A stretch of 64,000 nucleotides of DNA. Origin: Aureimonas sp. AU22. GTDB lineage: Bacteria > Pseudomonadota > Alphaproteobacteria > Rhizobiales > Rhizobiaceae. The stretch spans positions 62,001 through 126,000 of the forward strand of contig NZ_BBWJ01000043.1 of NCBI RefSeq assembly GCF_001463745.1. The letters run 5' to 3'. Below the pieces are notes generated by a model. That model did no database searches. It saw only the letters and a program-made list of their open reading frames with translations, and had not been told where the DNA came from. How positions within the stretch are numbered: position 1 is the first letter of the stretch; every line of letters begins with the position of its first letter. The translations under genes and the position numbers were made by a program. Shown piece by piece: positions 16,216 to 24,725 of the stretch.

Positions 16216-17256
16216 ATGAAACGCAGAGACTTCCTCATCGCCGGCGGCAGCCTTGCCGCACTGGCCGCCCTGTCCGCCCGGCTGCCCGCTTTCGCGCAGG
16301 ATGCTGCGGCCGCAATCGAGAAGCCGTCGCTGACGCTGGGCGTCGGCGGCAAGCCGCTCCTCTACTACCTGCCGCTGACCATCGCCGAGCGGCAGGGCTT
16401 CTTCGAGCAGGAAGGCCTGAGCGTCGCGATCAACGACTTCGGCGGCGGAGCGAAGTCGCTCCAGGCGCTGGTCGGCGGATCGGTCGACGTCGTAACGGGG
16501 GCCTACGAGCATACGCTGCGCATGCAGCATCGCGGCCAAGACATCCGCGCCGTTGCCGATCTCGGGCGCTTCCCCGGCATCACCATCGCGGTGCGCTCGG
16601 CCCTGAAGGACGAGATCAAGACGATTGCCGATCTCAAGGGCCGCGCGATGGGCGTCACCGCGCCCGGCTCGTCGACGGCGCTGATGCTGCAATACGCGCT
16701 GGTGAAGGCCGGCCTGAAGCCCGACGACGTGTCGCTCGTCGGCATCGGCGGCGGCACCAGCGCGGTGGCGGCCGTTAAGCGCGGCGAGATCGCCGGCCTC
16801 TCCCACCTCGACCCCGTGACCTCGCGGCTCGAAGTGGACGGCGACATCGTGCCCCTCATCGACACCCGCACCGAAGAGGGCACGCGCGAACTCTTCGGCG
16901 GCACCAATCCGGCCGCCACCGTCTACCTGCGCCACGACTTCGTGGAAGCCAATCCGGTGACGACGCAGCGGATCGTCAACGCCTTCCTCAAGTCGCTCGC
17001 CTGGCTGCAGACTGCGACGCCCGATCAGGTCGCGGACTCCGTGCCGGAGGACTACCTCTTCGGCGACCGCGAGTTCTACAAGACCGCTTTCGAGAAGGCG
17101 CGTCCGATGTACTCGCCGGACGGCGTCATCACCGAGGATGGCTTCCAGTCGATGCTGTCGATGTTGAAGACGCTGGAGCCGGACGAGTTCGGCAGCGCCG
17201 ACCTGACCTTCGCGCAGACCTTCGATCCGCGCTTCGTAACGGCGGCCAAGGGCTGA
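16216..17256 (+). CDS. ABC transporter substrate-binding protein, NrtA/SsuA/TauA type, Tat signal
   Basis: A 346-residue periplasmic protein with GGGAGGGG upstream. The N-terminus MKRRDFLIAGGSLAAL has a twin-arginine motif and cleavage is predicted after AFA (residue 27), so folded export is likely. The mature part follows the NMT1/THI5-like pattern: GGKPLLYYLPLTIAERQGFFEQEGL, GGAKSLQALVGGSVDVVTGAYE and GRAMGVTAPGSSTALMLQYAL. It delivers substrate to the 15381-16169 permease and is the last gene before a strong hairpin at 17261-17293. The ligand is unknown. Confidence 0.93.
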   Translation: MKRRDFLIAGGSLAALAALSARLPAFAQDAAAAIEKPSLTLGVGGKPLLYYLPLTIAERQGFFEQEGLSVAINDFGGGAKSLQALVGGSVDVVTGAYEHTLRMQHRGQDIRAVADLGRFPGITIAVRSALKDEIKTIADLKGRAMGVTAPGSSTALMLQYALVKAGLKPDDVSLVGIGGGTSAVAAVKRGEIAGLSHLDPVTSRLEVDGDIVPLIDTRTEEGTRELFGGTNPAATVYLRHDFVEANPVTTQRIVNAFLKSLAWLQTATPDQVADSVPEDYLFGDREFYKTAFEKARPMYSPDGVITEDGFQSMLSMLKTLEPDEFGSADLTFAQTFDPRFVTAAKG

Positions 17257-17260
17257 CGCA

Positions 17261-17293
17261 CGAGCGCTCCCCGGTTCCGCCGGGGAGCGCTCG
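17261..17293 (+). terminator. Strong hairpin terminator after the 12183-17256 operon
   Basis: A perfect 14-base stem: CGAGCGCTCCCCGG (17261-17274) pairs with 17280-17293 around a five-base loop, five bases after the binding-protein stop. It is followed by CCCTTCTC, only modestly T-rich. Confidence 0.75.
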
Positions 17294-17586
17294 CCCTTCT
17301 CAGACCCGAAGGTCCGCCGCGCCCCTCCGGACTGCGAATGTCCGCTTCCGGGTGAAGGCCAACCCTACGAGAGCGGATGAAAGGTGTCGGAAGCGGCTGG
17401 ACCGCTTTCGGGCGGCGGCTTTCCCAGCCGCCGGAGACCGGACGGGGTGGGAACCCGCCTGTCAGTTTTCTGCTTTCAGAAGCAAAAAACGGACGTTCCC
17501 CGCAACACCGATGCTTCAGCCGGAACGCTGATCGCGGAAAAGGTTGTCTTACCTTTCCAGTTACTTCCCATCTGGATGGTCATTCC
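17294..17586. other. Intergenic stretch before creA
   Basis: No gene is supported here. A frame opening at 17377 in phase with creA lacks a ribosome site and signal-peptide logic. The stretch contains GAATGTCCGCTTCCGGGT (17336-17353), a short motif also seen in variant form near 24893-24920 and 29097-29113. Confidence 0.4.
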
Positions 17587-18075
17587 ATGAAGTATGTGCT
17601 CGCCCTCACCGTCCTGCTCGCTCCCCTTCAAGCTTCCGCCCGTGACATCGGCGAGGTGTCGACGGCCTTCAAGCTGATCGGGCCGAACCACAAGATCGTC
17701 GTGACGGCGTTCGAGGATCCGAAGATCGGTGGCATCAGTTGCTACGTCGCCCGTCCGCGAACGGGTGGCCTGAAGGGTGCGGTCGGGCTGGCTGAGGATC
17801 CGTCCGTCGCCAGCGTGTCCTGCGTCCAGACGGGCCCGATCGTCTACAACGACACGATCAGCGGCGACGAGGAGGGCGAGCAGGTCTTCGACGAAAGCCG
17901 CTCCCTGATCTTCAAGTCGCTGGAGATCGATCGCCTCTTCGACGAGGCGAACGGCAGCATCGTCTACGTCGCGCGAACGACGCGCCTGATCGATGGCTCG
18001 CCGGCCACCTCGTTGTCGGTCGTCGCACCGATGGCGTGGAACGGGACGCAGCCGGACGCTCCAAAGGTTCGTTGA
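17587..18075 (+). CDS. creA: CreA family protein
   Basis: A 162-residue exported protein. The start at MKYVLALTVLLAP is chosen because it opens a clean Sec signal peptide with cleavage after ASA (residue 18); the same frame extends upstream to 17377 but without coding character. The mature part GEVSTAFKLIGPNHKIVVTAFEDPKIGGISCYVARPRTGGLKG is the diagnostic CreA core. Two Cys (in ISCYV and SVSCVQT) could form a disulfide. CreA is widespread in proteobacteria and periplasmic; its molecular role is unresolved. It stands alone, convergent with the TerC/CBS gene. Confidence 0.92.
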   Translation: MKYVLALTVLLAPLQASARDIGEVSTAFKLIGPNHKIVVTAFEDPKIGGISCYVARPRTGGLKGAVGLAEDPSVASVSCVQTGPIVYNDTISGDEEGEQVFDESRSLIFKSLEIDRLFDEANGSIVYVARTTRLIDGSPATSLSVVAPMAWNGTQPDAPKVR

Positions 18076-18237
18076 TCGCTTGCATCCCCGATCGGCTCGC
18101 CCGGACGACCGCTGGACGAGACATGGTGCATGGCGCCAGCGACCCTTGCCCGGTCGTCGGACGTCGACAGGCGCTATACGTCGATGCGAAGGCCCGTGTT
18201 CCCCGCATGATGGTCCAGCATGCGGTCCAAGCGACGC

Positions 18238-19809
18238 TTATCCCACCGTCTGGCTGGACAGTTCGAGAACCGGCCGGCGCACACGCACCTTGTCGACCGT
18301 GCGCCCGTTCATGGCGACGACTTCGAATTCCAGACCGTCGGCAGCGAGGCGCTGTCCGGCGGCGGGAATGTCGCCGAGCGCGCGAACGATGTAGCCGTTC
18401 AGGGTCGTGTAGCGATGGTTCTCGTCGACGAGGTCGGCACCCAGGACCGAGCTTGCGCGGTGGACGTCGACGAAGCCGTCGAGGGTCCACGAGCCGTCCT
18501 CGGCAAGCGTCACTTCGGCGGCAACTTCGTCACGGTCCGGAAACTCGCCTGCGATCGCTTCGAGAATGTCGGTCGGAGTGGCGACGCCGACGACGGCGCC
18601 GTACTCGTCGACGACGATGGAGAGCGGGGTCGAGGCCTTTCGCAACTCTTCCATCAGGCGCAGCACGCTCGCTCCGTCGTGAACGATGACGGGCTGGCGC
18701 ATCTTCGCCTGGAGATCGATTGCCGTGCCCTGCGCCAGCGTGTGCAGGAGGTCGGTGGTCGCCGCGACACCCACGAACCCGTCGAGGCCGTCCCGGCACA
18801 GAAGCACGATGGAGTGCGTGAGCTTCAGGATGTCGGCGCGGATTTCCTCCTGCGTCTCGCCCAGATCGATCCATTGGATCTCGGAGCGAGGCGACATGAT
18901 GGTCCGCACTGGACGTTCGGCCAGCGTCAGGACGCCCTGGATCATGTCGGTTTCCTCAGGAGCGAACACCGCCGAACCGGCATCGTCGGCGGACCTGTCG
19001 AGGGATGCGGGTGCCGGCGGCTCGCCGCGGCGGCGGCCGCCCAGAAGCTTGAGCACGGCGGCGGCGGTTCGCTCGCGCATGTCCATCCCCGCGAACTCGC
19101 GGTCCTTGTTGCGGCCGCGGAACTGGTTGGCCGCCTCGATCAGGACGGAGAAGCCGATGGCGGCGTAGAGATAGCCCTTTGGCAAGTGGTAGCCGAAGCC
19201 CTCGACGACGAGGCTGAACCCGATCATCAAGAGGAAGCCGAGGCACAGGATCACGACCGTGGGGTGCCTGTTGACGAAGGCCATGAGGGGCTTGGACGCC
19301 AGCATCATGATCGCCATGGCGACGACGACGGCGATGACCATGACCATGAGGTGCTCGACCATGCCGACGGCGGTGATGACGCTGTCGAGCGAGAACACCG
19401 CGTCGAGGACGACGATCTGCGCGATGACCTGCCAGAACACGGCGTTGGCCTGTCCACCGCCGGACTTCGCCTCGTGGCCCTCCAGCCGTTCGTGCAGTTC
19501 CATCGTTCCTTTCGCAAGGAGGAAGACGCCGCCGACGATGAGGATCAGGTCCCGGCCCGAGAACGACAGGCTGCCCACCGAGAACAGCGGGTTGGTCAAT
19601 GTCACGATCCAGGAGATCGACGCGAGCAGCACGAGGCGCATGCCGAGTGCGAGGCTGAGTCCGATCAGCCGGGCCCGGTCACGCTGCTCGGGCGGCAACT
19701 TCTCGGCGAGGATGGCGATGAAGACGAGGTTGTCGATGCCGAGCACGATCTCGAGCACGACCAGCGTCGCAAGCCCGATCCATGCGTTCGGGTCTGCAAT
19801 CCATTCCAT
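18238..19809 (-). CDS. TerC-family membrane protein with CBS pair and CorC/HlyC domain (YegH/YoaE-like)
   Basis: A 523-residue protein. Residues 1-240 form a seven-helix TerC domain ([15 protein letters not shown] and [15 protein letters not shown] carry the conserved acidic residues). About 290-420 is a CBS pair ([35 protein letters not shown]). The end is a CorC_HlyC domain ([28 protein letters not shown]). TerC proteins have been linked to metal (Mn) efflux and to metallation of exported proteins, and the CBS pair probably senses a nucleotide or ions. It follows the DedA gene by 27 bases on the same strand. No yybP-ykoY-type leader was recognised upstream. Confidence 0.94.
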   Translation of the reverse strand: MEWIADPNAWIGLATLVVLEIVLGIDNLVFIAILAEKLPPEQRDRARLIGLSLALGMRLVLLASISWIVTLTNPLFSVGSLSFSGRDLILIVGGVFLLAKGTMELHERLEGHEAKSGGGQANAVFWQVIAQIVVLDAVFSLDSVITAVGMVEHLMVMVIAVVVAMAIMMLASKPLMAFVNRHPTVVILCLGFLLMIGFSLVVEGFGYHLPKGYLYAAIGFSVLIEAANQFRGRNKDREFAGMDMRERTAAAVLKLLGGRRRGEPPAPASLDRSADDAGSAVFAPEETDMIQGVLTLAERPVRTIMSPRSEIQWIDLGETQEEIRADILKLTHSIVLLCRDGLDGFVGVAATTDLLHTLAQGTAIDLQAKMRQPVIVHDGASVLRLMEELRKASTPLSIVVDEYGAVVGVATPTDILEAIAGEFPDRDEVAAEVTLAEDGSWTLDGFVDVHRASSVLGADLVDENHRYTTLNGYIVRALGDIPAAGQRLAADGLEFEVVAMNGRTVDKVRVRRPVLELSSQTVG

Positions 19810-19836
19810 AGGGATGTTGATCCTGTGTGAGGTGGT

Positions 19837-20523
19837 TCAGCGCGTGTCGGCGAGACGGGCGACGGATGCCCGGCGCCGCTGCTCGCGGAGCGTTGCCCGC
19901 GACGGGGACTTCGCGAACAGCTTGCGGCCGCCGACGAGGGTCGCGAGAGCGGTCACCACCAGCACGGCGACGAGGCCGCCGATCGCATGCTTGGCGGACA
20001 GGTCGGGAAGCTGTCCCATGCCCTGCGCGGCGAGCCAGCCGGGTGCCAGCATCAGCGGAGCCCACACGATGGCAGACAGGACGTTCGCCATCTGGAAACG
20101 CGTCTGGTTCATCGCCATCATCCCCGCGACGAGGGGAACCGTGGATCGGATCGGGCCCAGGAACCGCCCGAGGAACACGGCGGCGAAGCCGTACTTGCGG
20201 AAGAACAGGCGCGTGCGAGCCACCGCGTGCCGGTAGCGGCGCAGCGGTCTGCGGTAGACGATACCAGGACCCAGCCATTTGCCGAGAATGTAGGATACGA
20301 CATCACCGAGAACGGCGCCGACGATGGCGCACACGAGCACGGTCACCGGATCGAGGACGCCCGATCCGACGAGACCGCCGACAAGCAGCAGCAACGCAGT
20401 TGCCGGGATCAGCAGTCCGGCGATGACGAGGGACTCCCCGAACGTGATGAGGGCGACGATCGGTCCCGCCCAGGCCCGGTTGTCCTGAATGAATGTGCCG
20501 AGATCGGCGAAAAGCGCTTCCAT
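19837..20523 (-). CDS. DedA/VTT-family inner-membrane protein
   Basis: A 228-residue protein with the DedA pattern: TFGESLVIAGLLIPATALLLLVGGL, a re-entrant acidic/arginine segment FFRKYGFAAVFLGRFLGPIRSTVPLVAGMMAM (GRF.GP.R motif), and several helices. DedA proteins act as lipid carrier flippases or support membrane potential, and UptA recycles undecaprenyl phosphate. The basic C-terminal tail is cytoplasmic. It is probably co-transcribed with the TerC protein downstream and lies 88 bases beyond the anti-sigma gene. Confidence 0.93.
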   Translation of the reverse strand: MEALFADLGTFIQDNRAWAGPIVALITFGESLVIAGLLIPATALLLLVGGLVGSGVLDPVTVLVCAIVGAVLGDVVSYILGKWLGPGIVYRRPLRRYRHAVARTRLFFRKYGFAAVFLGRFLGPIRSTVPLVAGMMAMNQTRFQMANVLSAIVWAPLMLAPGWLAAQGMGQLPDLSAKHAIGGLVAVLVVTALATLVGGRKLFAKSPSRATLREQRRRASVARLADTR

Positions 20524-20611
20524 GATTCCTTGCGTGTTTGGATGTCGGGCATCAAACGACGAGGGCGTCGGGTTTGCCCAACGCCGTCAGCGTCAGTTTG
20601 ACCTGTGCTCG

Positions 20612-21388
20612 TCAGGGCAGGCTGCGCTCGACCCGCCCGGCCTCGCGCAGGAGCCGGCCGTGGTCGATGTTCGAGCCGATCAGGGCGTAGGCGACGTCGT
20701 CTTCCTGCCAGAACGCAGCCGAAACCTCGCCGCCGCCCGCCGTGGTGATCGGCAGGTTCACGGACGTGCCGGGCCGCGCGGCATAGAGCGCGACCCGGCC
20801 GATGTCGTGTGTTTCCATGGCGACGCTGACGCTGGGGCCGAACGTCGAGGGGAACACCTGCACGTCGTCGATCGTCCATTCCTCCGGTAGGGCCGGCATG
20901 GCGATGGCCGTGGCCGCTCGCAGTTCTCCCCGGTCGTAGCGCTTCACCTCGAGCTGAGACGGCATGCCGTTCCGCAAGGTCGTGGTCGTGTAGGACTCGA
21001 GCGCCTCCGAAACGAAGGCCGGGGGCGGGGCGGACGCGTTGCTCCGCCTGATCCCGAAGACATCGAACTGGCTCTGGGCCAGCAATCCGCCACAGAGGAT
21101 CAGAACAGCGGCCACCGCCTGCATCGCGGGTCGGCGATACGAGAGGAGCTTGAGCTTCAGTCGAAGCTGGTCGGCGAGGATGGCGGTGCCGGCCTGTTCG
21201 ATTCCCGTCGCGTCCAAGAGCGCCAGTCGCAGTTCGTTCCTGACGTGGAGGTCCGCCAGAACCTTCACGGCCATGTCCGGATGATGAGACAGATACCGCT
21301 CCACCTCGACCCGGCGCACGGCGTCGAGCTGCCCGTCGACGTAGGCGATGAGGTCGGCATCGAGGACGCGATCACTGTCAGGATGCAT
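20612..21388 (-). CDS. Anti-sigma factor, single-pass membrane protein
   Basis: The start at MHPDSDRVLDADLIAYVDG is chosen for CGGAG about 9 bases upstream and for its 11-base overlap with the sigma gene. The 258-residue product has an N-terminal zinc-less anti-sigma-like segment (ADLIAYVDGQLDAVRRVEVERYLSHHPD), one transmembrane helix (MQAVAAVLILCGGLLAQ) and a periplasmic sensor-like C-terminal domain. Gene overlap with the ECF sigma factor supports a cognate pair that releases the sigma factor on an envelope signal. The signal is unknown. Confidence 0.85.
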   Translation of the reverse strand: MHPDSDRVLDADLIAYVDGQLDAVRRVEVERYLSHHPDMAVKVLADLHVRNELRLALLDATGIEQAGTAILADQLRLKLKLLSYRRPAMQAVAAVLILCGGLLAQSQFDVFGIRRSNASAPPPAFVSEALESYTTTTLRNGMPSQLEVKRYDRGELRAATAIAMPALPEEWTIDDVQVFPSTFGPSVSVAMETHDIGRVALYAARPGTSVNLPITTAGGGEVSAAFWQEDDVAYALIGSNIDHGRLLREAGRVERSLP

Positions 21389-21932
21389 CGGGGACTCCGG
21401 GAGCGCGGAAGGGCAGTACAACGGAGAGCGTGCCGTTCTCGATCTCCTTCAGGCGGGTGCGGCCACGAACCAGACGGGAGACCAAGGTGCCCACCGGGAT
21501 GCCGAGCTGTGCCGCGGCCTGCTCGTAGGACAGACCCTCGAGGCAGATGAGGTGCAGCGCGGCTCGCTGATCCACCGGAAGGGACATGAAGGCACGTCGG
21601 ACATCCGCCAGGCGCAGCGAGGTGTCCTGCGAGGCCGCGACCGTGCGGTCGAGACGCATGCCGACTTCGGCATAGCGCACCGTCTCGGCCCGGCGAGACC
21701 GCTCCCTGTCGAGGAAGCGATTATGGAGGATCGACATCAGCCAGGCGCGCAGACTTTGGGCGGTGCGGAGCTGGTCGCGCTTCTCGAACGCCTTCAGGAG
21801 GGTGTCCTGAACGAGATCCTCCGCCTCGTGCGGATCACGCGTCAGGGTCAGTGCATAGCGCCGAAGCGGCGTCAGTTCTCCCACCACGTCGAGGTCGCGT
21901 TTTGAGTCCGTCATCCCCCATAGACGGAGCAT
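21378..21932 (-). CDS. ECF-type RNA polymerase sigma factor
   Basis: A 184-residue sigma-70 family protein. Region 2 reads LRRYALTLTRDPHEAEDLVQDTLLKAFEK and RAWLMSILHNRFLDRERSR. Region 4 reads LPVDQRAALHLICLEGLSYEQAAAQLGIPVGTLVSRLVRGRTRL. The ATG at 21932 has GAAGG upstream and is preferred over the ATG at 21914 (MTDSKRD), which lacks a well-placed ribosome site. It overlaps the anti-sigma gene. The neighbours DedA, TerC and the divergent exported pyrophosphatase are candidate regulon members, but no matching promoter pair could be demonstrated. Confidence 0.93.
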   Translation of the reverse strand: MLRLWGMTDSKRDLDVVGELTPLRRYALTLTRDPHEAEDLVQDTLLKAFEKRDQLRTAQSLRAWLMSILHNRFLDRERSRRAETVRYAEVGMRLDRTVAASQDTSLRLADVRRAFMSLPVDQRAALHLICLEGLSYEQAAAQLGIPVGTLVSRLVRGRTRLKEIENGTLSVVLPFRAPGVPDAS

Positions 21933-22185
21933 GGCCGCCTTCTATCCCTGCCTAAAAATATATTTCGTCCAACGGTCCGGATACGCGTCGCGAACGGGTC
22001 GGCACGGACGTCCTTGAAGCGAACCAAGCCCGTTCAGCGTAGGCATTCCCGGCGCTTGCCGCAGATGGCGCCCTCGCCAAGGCGGCCTGGAACCCTGAAC
22101 CGACTGTGTCACCGGCCTGTCATGCGAGGTCCCTATCCGGCCCATCGCTCGACAGGCGAGCACCCGTCGAAGGAAGGATCCGGAT

Positions 22186-22788
22186 ATGCGAACCAAGACC
22201 GCCGCGCTGATCGCGTTGATGATGACCGCCGGCGCTGCCGGAGCGCAGGAATACGTCTCGCCCTACGCCTATCCGCAGCCGGAGGACACGACCGAGTTCT
22301 TCGCCATGATCGAGATCCCGCAAGGCAGCTTCACCAAGTACGAGATCGACGCCGAGACGGGCCACGTCATCGTCGACCGCTATCAGTCGATGCCGGTCGT
22401 CTACCCCGCGAACTACGGGTCGATCCCGAGCTCGCGTGGGGGGGACGGCGACCCCTTGGACGCGATCGTCTACACCCGCGAGCCGATCGTGCCCGGTGCC
22501 ATGATCAAGGTGCGGGCCATCGGCGTCCTCAAGATGATCGACGGCGGCGAGACCGACGACAAGATCGTCGCCGTTCCGGTCAGCGACGTGAATCCGACCT
22601 ACGACAAGGTGCAGACGGTAGCCGATCTACCGACGATCGAGACGGAGCGGCTCGAGGCGTTCTTCCGGGTCTACAAGCAGCTTCCCGCGGGCCGCAAGGT
22701 CGTCGAACTCTACGGCTTCGGCGACGCGTCGGCGGCTCGGGAAGAGGTCGCGCAGGCCATCCGCAACTATCGCGGTCAGAACCAGTAA
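22186..22788 (+). CDS. Family I inorganic pyrophosphatase with signal peptide (exported)
   Basis: A 200-residue protein with GGAAGGATCC upstream. The catalytic core is that of soluble family I pyrophosphatase: IEIPQGSFTKYEID, YPANYGSIPSS, DGDPLDAIVYT (metal-binding Asp cluster near residues 89-94) and DKIVAVPVSD. Uniquely for this normally cytoplasmic enzyme, it begins MRTKTAALIALMMTAGAAGA, a Sec signal with cleavage near residue 20. It therefore probably hydrolyses pyrophosphate in the periplasm. It is divergent from the ECF sigma gene, with 253 bases between. No second copy is in the window, so the cytoplasmic housekeeping enzyme must be elsewhere. Confidence 0.92.
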   Translation: MRTKTAALIALMMTAGAAGAQEYVSPYAYPQPEDTTEFFAMIEIPQGSFTKYEIDAETGHVIVDRYQSMPVVYPANYGSIPSSRGGDGDPLDAIVYTREPIVPGAMIKVRAIGVLKMIDGGETDDKIVAVPVSDVNPTYDKVQTVADLPTIETERLEAFFRVYKQLPAGRKVVELYGFGDASAAREEVAQAIRNYRGQNQ

Positions 22789-23015
22789 GATCGTTCAGGG
22801 CACAGCCGCGCGAGGTCTGATACAGCCATTCGGCCTGGTCCCCTGGGTGTCATCCTGTCCGTACCAGCAACGTCGAGCATCATGCCGATCCGAGTATCGC
22901 GCGGTACTCGACGTCCCCTTCGTCGGCTACTGCGCATCCCGTTGGCGTTGGAACGCGTCGGCCTCTTGTCCCATTGTGCATACTCAACGGTTTCGCCACA
23001 CGCTTTGGAGACGGC
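22789..23015. other. Intergenic stretch
   Basis: No gene recognised. A GGAAC at 22950-22954 with CATT 17 bases later resembles, imperfectly, an EcfG-type stress promoter in front of the small gene at 23016. Confidence 0.3.
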
Positions 23016-23102
23016 ATGCTTAAGGGAATTGGAATTATCGGACTGATCATCTTCTTGATCGGCCTGGCAGTGGTGGTCGGGTTGTTGAAGCTCATATTCT
23101 GA
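23016..23102 (+). CDS. 28-residue hydrophobic membrane peptide
   Basis: A 28-codon gene beginning ATG at 23016 with GGAGA five bases upstream. After MLKGIG it is one continuous hydrophobic helix (IIGLIIFLIGLAVVVGLL) ending KLIF. A hairpin begins 13 bases after the stop. Ribosome site, composition and terminator together argue for a real, separately transcribed gene. No family is recognised; the form resembles single-helix stress or regulatory peptides. Function unknown. Confidence 0.6.
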   Translation: MLKGIGIIGLIIFLIGLAVVVGLLKLIF

Positions 23103-23114
23103 TCTTCAAGACGG

Positions 23115-23138
23115 CGGCGGCGAGCTTCGTCGCCGCCG
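23115..23138 (+). terminator. Hairpin terminator after the 28-residue peptide gene
   Basis: CGGCGGCGA (23115-23123) pairs with TCGCCGCCG (23130-23138) around GCTTCG, a stable six-base loop. The following sequence is only weakly T-rich. Confidence 0.65.
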
Positions 23139-23541
23139 ATAGGCCTTTCCATTCAACTCGCGCGCGAAATTACCCAGACGCTTGCTTGTGGAATGGCTCT
23201 GTCCCGAAGCGCACGTCTGCAAGCGGTCCGAGCCAGGCAGCTGCTAGAGGAAGGCGCAAGGGAACGATACCGATTGCATCCGTGCGTTCGCCATCTGTCC
23301 GCACACCTGTGCGGTAGCACCACTGTGGAAGATATGATGGGCTGAACGGCCCTGAATACGGCCCGCCAGACCTTCAGACGTGCGCCGTCGATCCTACCAA
23401 CCAGCGAGGCGCTCAACGGCGCCGCATCGTCGTCAATCGATCGGTGCTAGCCGAGCGCAGCTTCGTTCGTTAGGAGACCCCCTTCGGTCGCATGTCAAAA
23501 GATGCGGCCGCATTCGTCCGATCGAAGCTGGGTTTGATTCA
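23139..23541. other. Intergenic stretch without a clear gene
   Basis: About 400 bases. A 50-codon frame at 23193-23345 has no good ribosome site and no recognised family, so it was not called. Nothing else is supported. Confidence 0.35.
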
Positions 23542-23898
23542 ATGCATACGCACGATACCGCCGGCGAGCGTCGAACTTTCCGGAAACGTCGGCGCTCCAT
23601 CGCGATCGGCCGCATGCTTTCGATTATCATCCTGGCATGCCCGCTGATTGCCATCTGCAATCTCCTCTACGTCCTCATGCGTCCGACCTATCTCGACGGA
23701 TTCCTCTACGTCGACAGTTTCGCGGAATACTTCCAGATCGGCTTGCTTATCTGTCTGGCCGTTGGCTTCACGACAGCGTCCATCGCGCTCGCGGCCTTGA
23801 CTCTGCTGAGAGCGCAAGCGGCGGGGCCGGCGAGTTTCGATTGGCGGAAAGCGTCTTCGCAATCCCGCGGCAATGCAGGACAGGACGCCGGCGCATGA
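23542..23898 (+). CDS. Small two-helix membrane protein of unknown function, upstream of uppP
   Basis: The 118-residue reading from MHTHDTAGERR has a basic N-terminus (RKRRR), a first helix IIILACPLIAICNLLYVLM and a second YFQIGLLICLAVGFTTASIALAALTLL. Then comes a short soluble tail. Its stop overlaps the uppP start by four bases (ATGA), so the two genes are probably coupled. No family is recognised. It may assist or regulate UppP at the membrane, which is purely contextual. Upstream in-frame extension to 23380 lacks coding character. Confidence 0.6.
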   Translation: MHTHDTAGERRTFRKRRRSIAIGRMLSIIILACPLIAICNLLYVLMRPTYLDGFLYVDSFAEYFQIGLLICLAVGFTTASIALAALTLLRAQAAGPASFDWRKASSQSRGNAGQDAGA

Positions 23899-24725
23899 CG
23901 GTGAGTTGGTTCGACGCCGCCGTGCTTGGTTTGCTTCAGGGACTGACCGAGTTCCTGCCCGTATCGTCAAGCGCCCACATCCGGATCGCTGCAGAATTCC
24001 TGCCATCAGGGGCTGATCCAGGCGCTGGCTTCACCGCCATCACCCAGATCGGTACCGAAGCTGCCGTGCTCGTCTACTTCCGGAAGGACATCTTTCGGAT
24101 CGCGAATGCCTGGATTTCCCAGGCAATCTTACGCAGGCCCCATGAAGCCGACCAAGCTCGCCTCGGCTGGCTGATCATGATTGGCTCGCTTCCGATCGTC
24201 GTCCTTGGCCTCCTTTTCAAGGATCAGATCGAGCACGGCCTGAGAAACCTTTATATCACAGCGACGATGCTGATCGCTTTCGGCATCGTCCTTGGACTTG
24301 CCGATCATTTCGGGCGCAAGGTGATCCCGCTGGAGCGCTTGACCTGGCGTCACGGCGTCCTGTTCGGACTCGCCCAGGCAATGGCACTCGTGCCCGGCGT
24401 TTCGCGCTCCGGGGGCACCATCAGCGCTGGACTTCTGATGGGCTACACGCGGGAAGCGGCAGCGCGCTACTCGTTTCTTCTTGCGATCCCGGCGGTCCTC
24501 GGGTCAGGCTTCTACCAGCTTGCCAAAAGCATAGGCCAGGATACGCCCGTCGCCCCGGGTGCAACGGCTCTTGCCACCTTGATAGCTTTTGTCGTCGGAT
24601 ACCTCGTCATTGTGGGTTTCCTGAAGCTCGTTTCGACCCGGAGCTACATGCCGTTCGTCTACTACCGGGTCGCTTTGGGACTAAGCCTCATCGCCCTGCT
24701 TGCGGTCGGCTACATCGTTCCCTGA
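23895..24725 (+). CDS. uppP: Undecaprenyl-diphosphatase UppP/BacA
   Basis: A 276-residue multi-pass protein. The active-site motifs are present: QGLTEFLPVSSSAH at residues 15-28 (catalytic Glu and Ser/His) and PGVSRSGGT near 167-175. UppP removes a phosphate from undecaprenyl pyrophosphate on the periplasmic side, recycling the lipid carrier for peptidoglycan and O-antigen synthesis, and over-expression gives bacitracin resistance. It is coupled to the small membrane protein upstream. The nearby DedA gene may act on the same carrier. A 320-base non-coding stretch follows. Confidence 0.96.
   Translation: MTVSWFDAAVLGLLQGLTEFLPVSSSAHIRIAAEFLPSGADPGAGFTAITQIGTEAAVLVYFRKDIFRIANAWISQAILRRPHEADQARLGWLIMIGSLPIVVLGLLFKDQIEHGLRNLYITATMLIAFGIVLGLADHFGRKVIPLERLTWRHGVLFGLAQAMALVPGVSRSGGTISAGLLMGYTREAAARYSFLLAIPAVLGSGFYQLAKSIGQDTPVAPGATALATLIAFVVGYLVIVGFLKLVSTRSYMPFVYYRVALGLSLIALLAVGYIVP

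Noticed and set aside
20524-20611. Manganese riboswitch (yybP-ykoY type) before the DedA-TerC genes
   Set aside because: TerC genes often carry one, but the gap is only 88 bases and the conserved loops were not recognised.
22950-22975. EcfG-like promoter (GGAAC-17-CATT)
   Set aside because: The -10 part deviates from CGTT, so it was not called as a promoter for the 28-residue peptide gene.
23193-23345. A 50-codon reading frame
   Set aside because: No good ribosome site, no recognised family and no terminator. Its composition is that of random GC-rich sequence.
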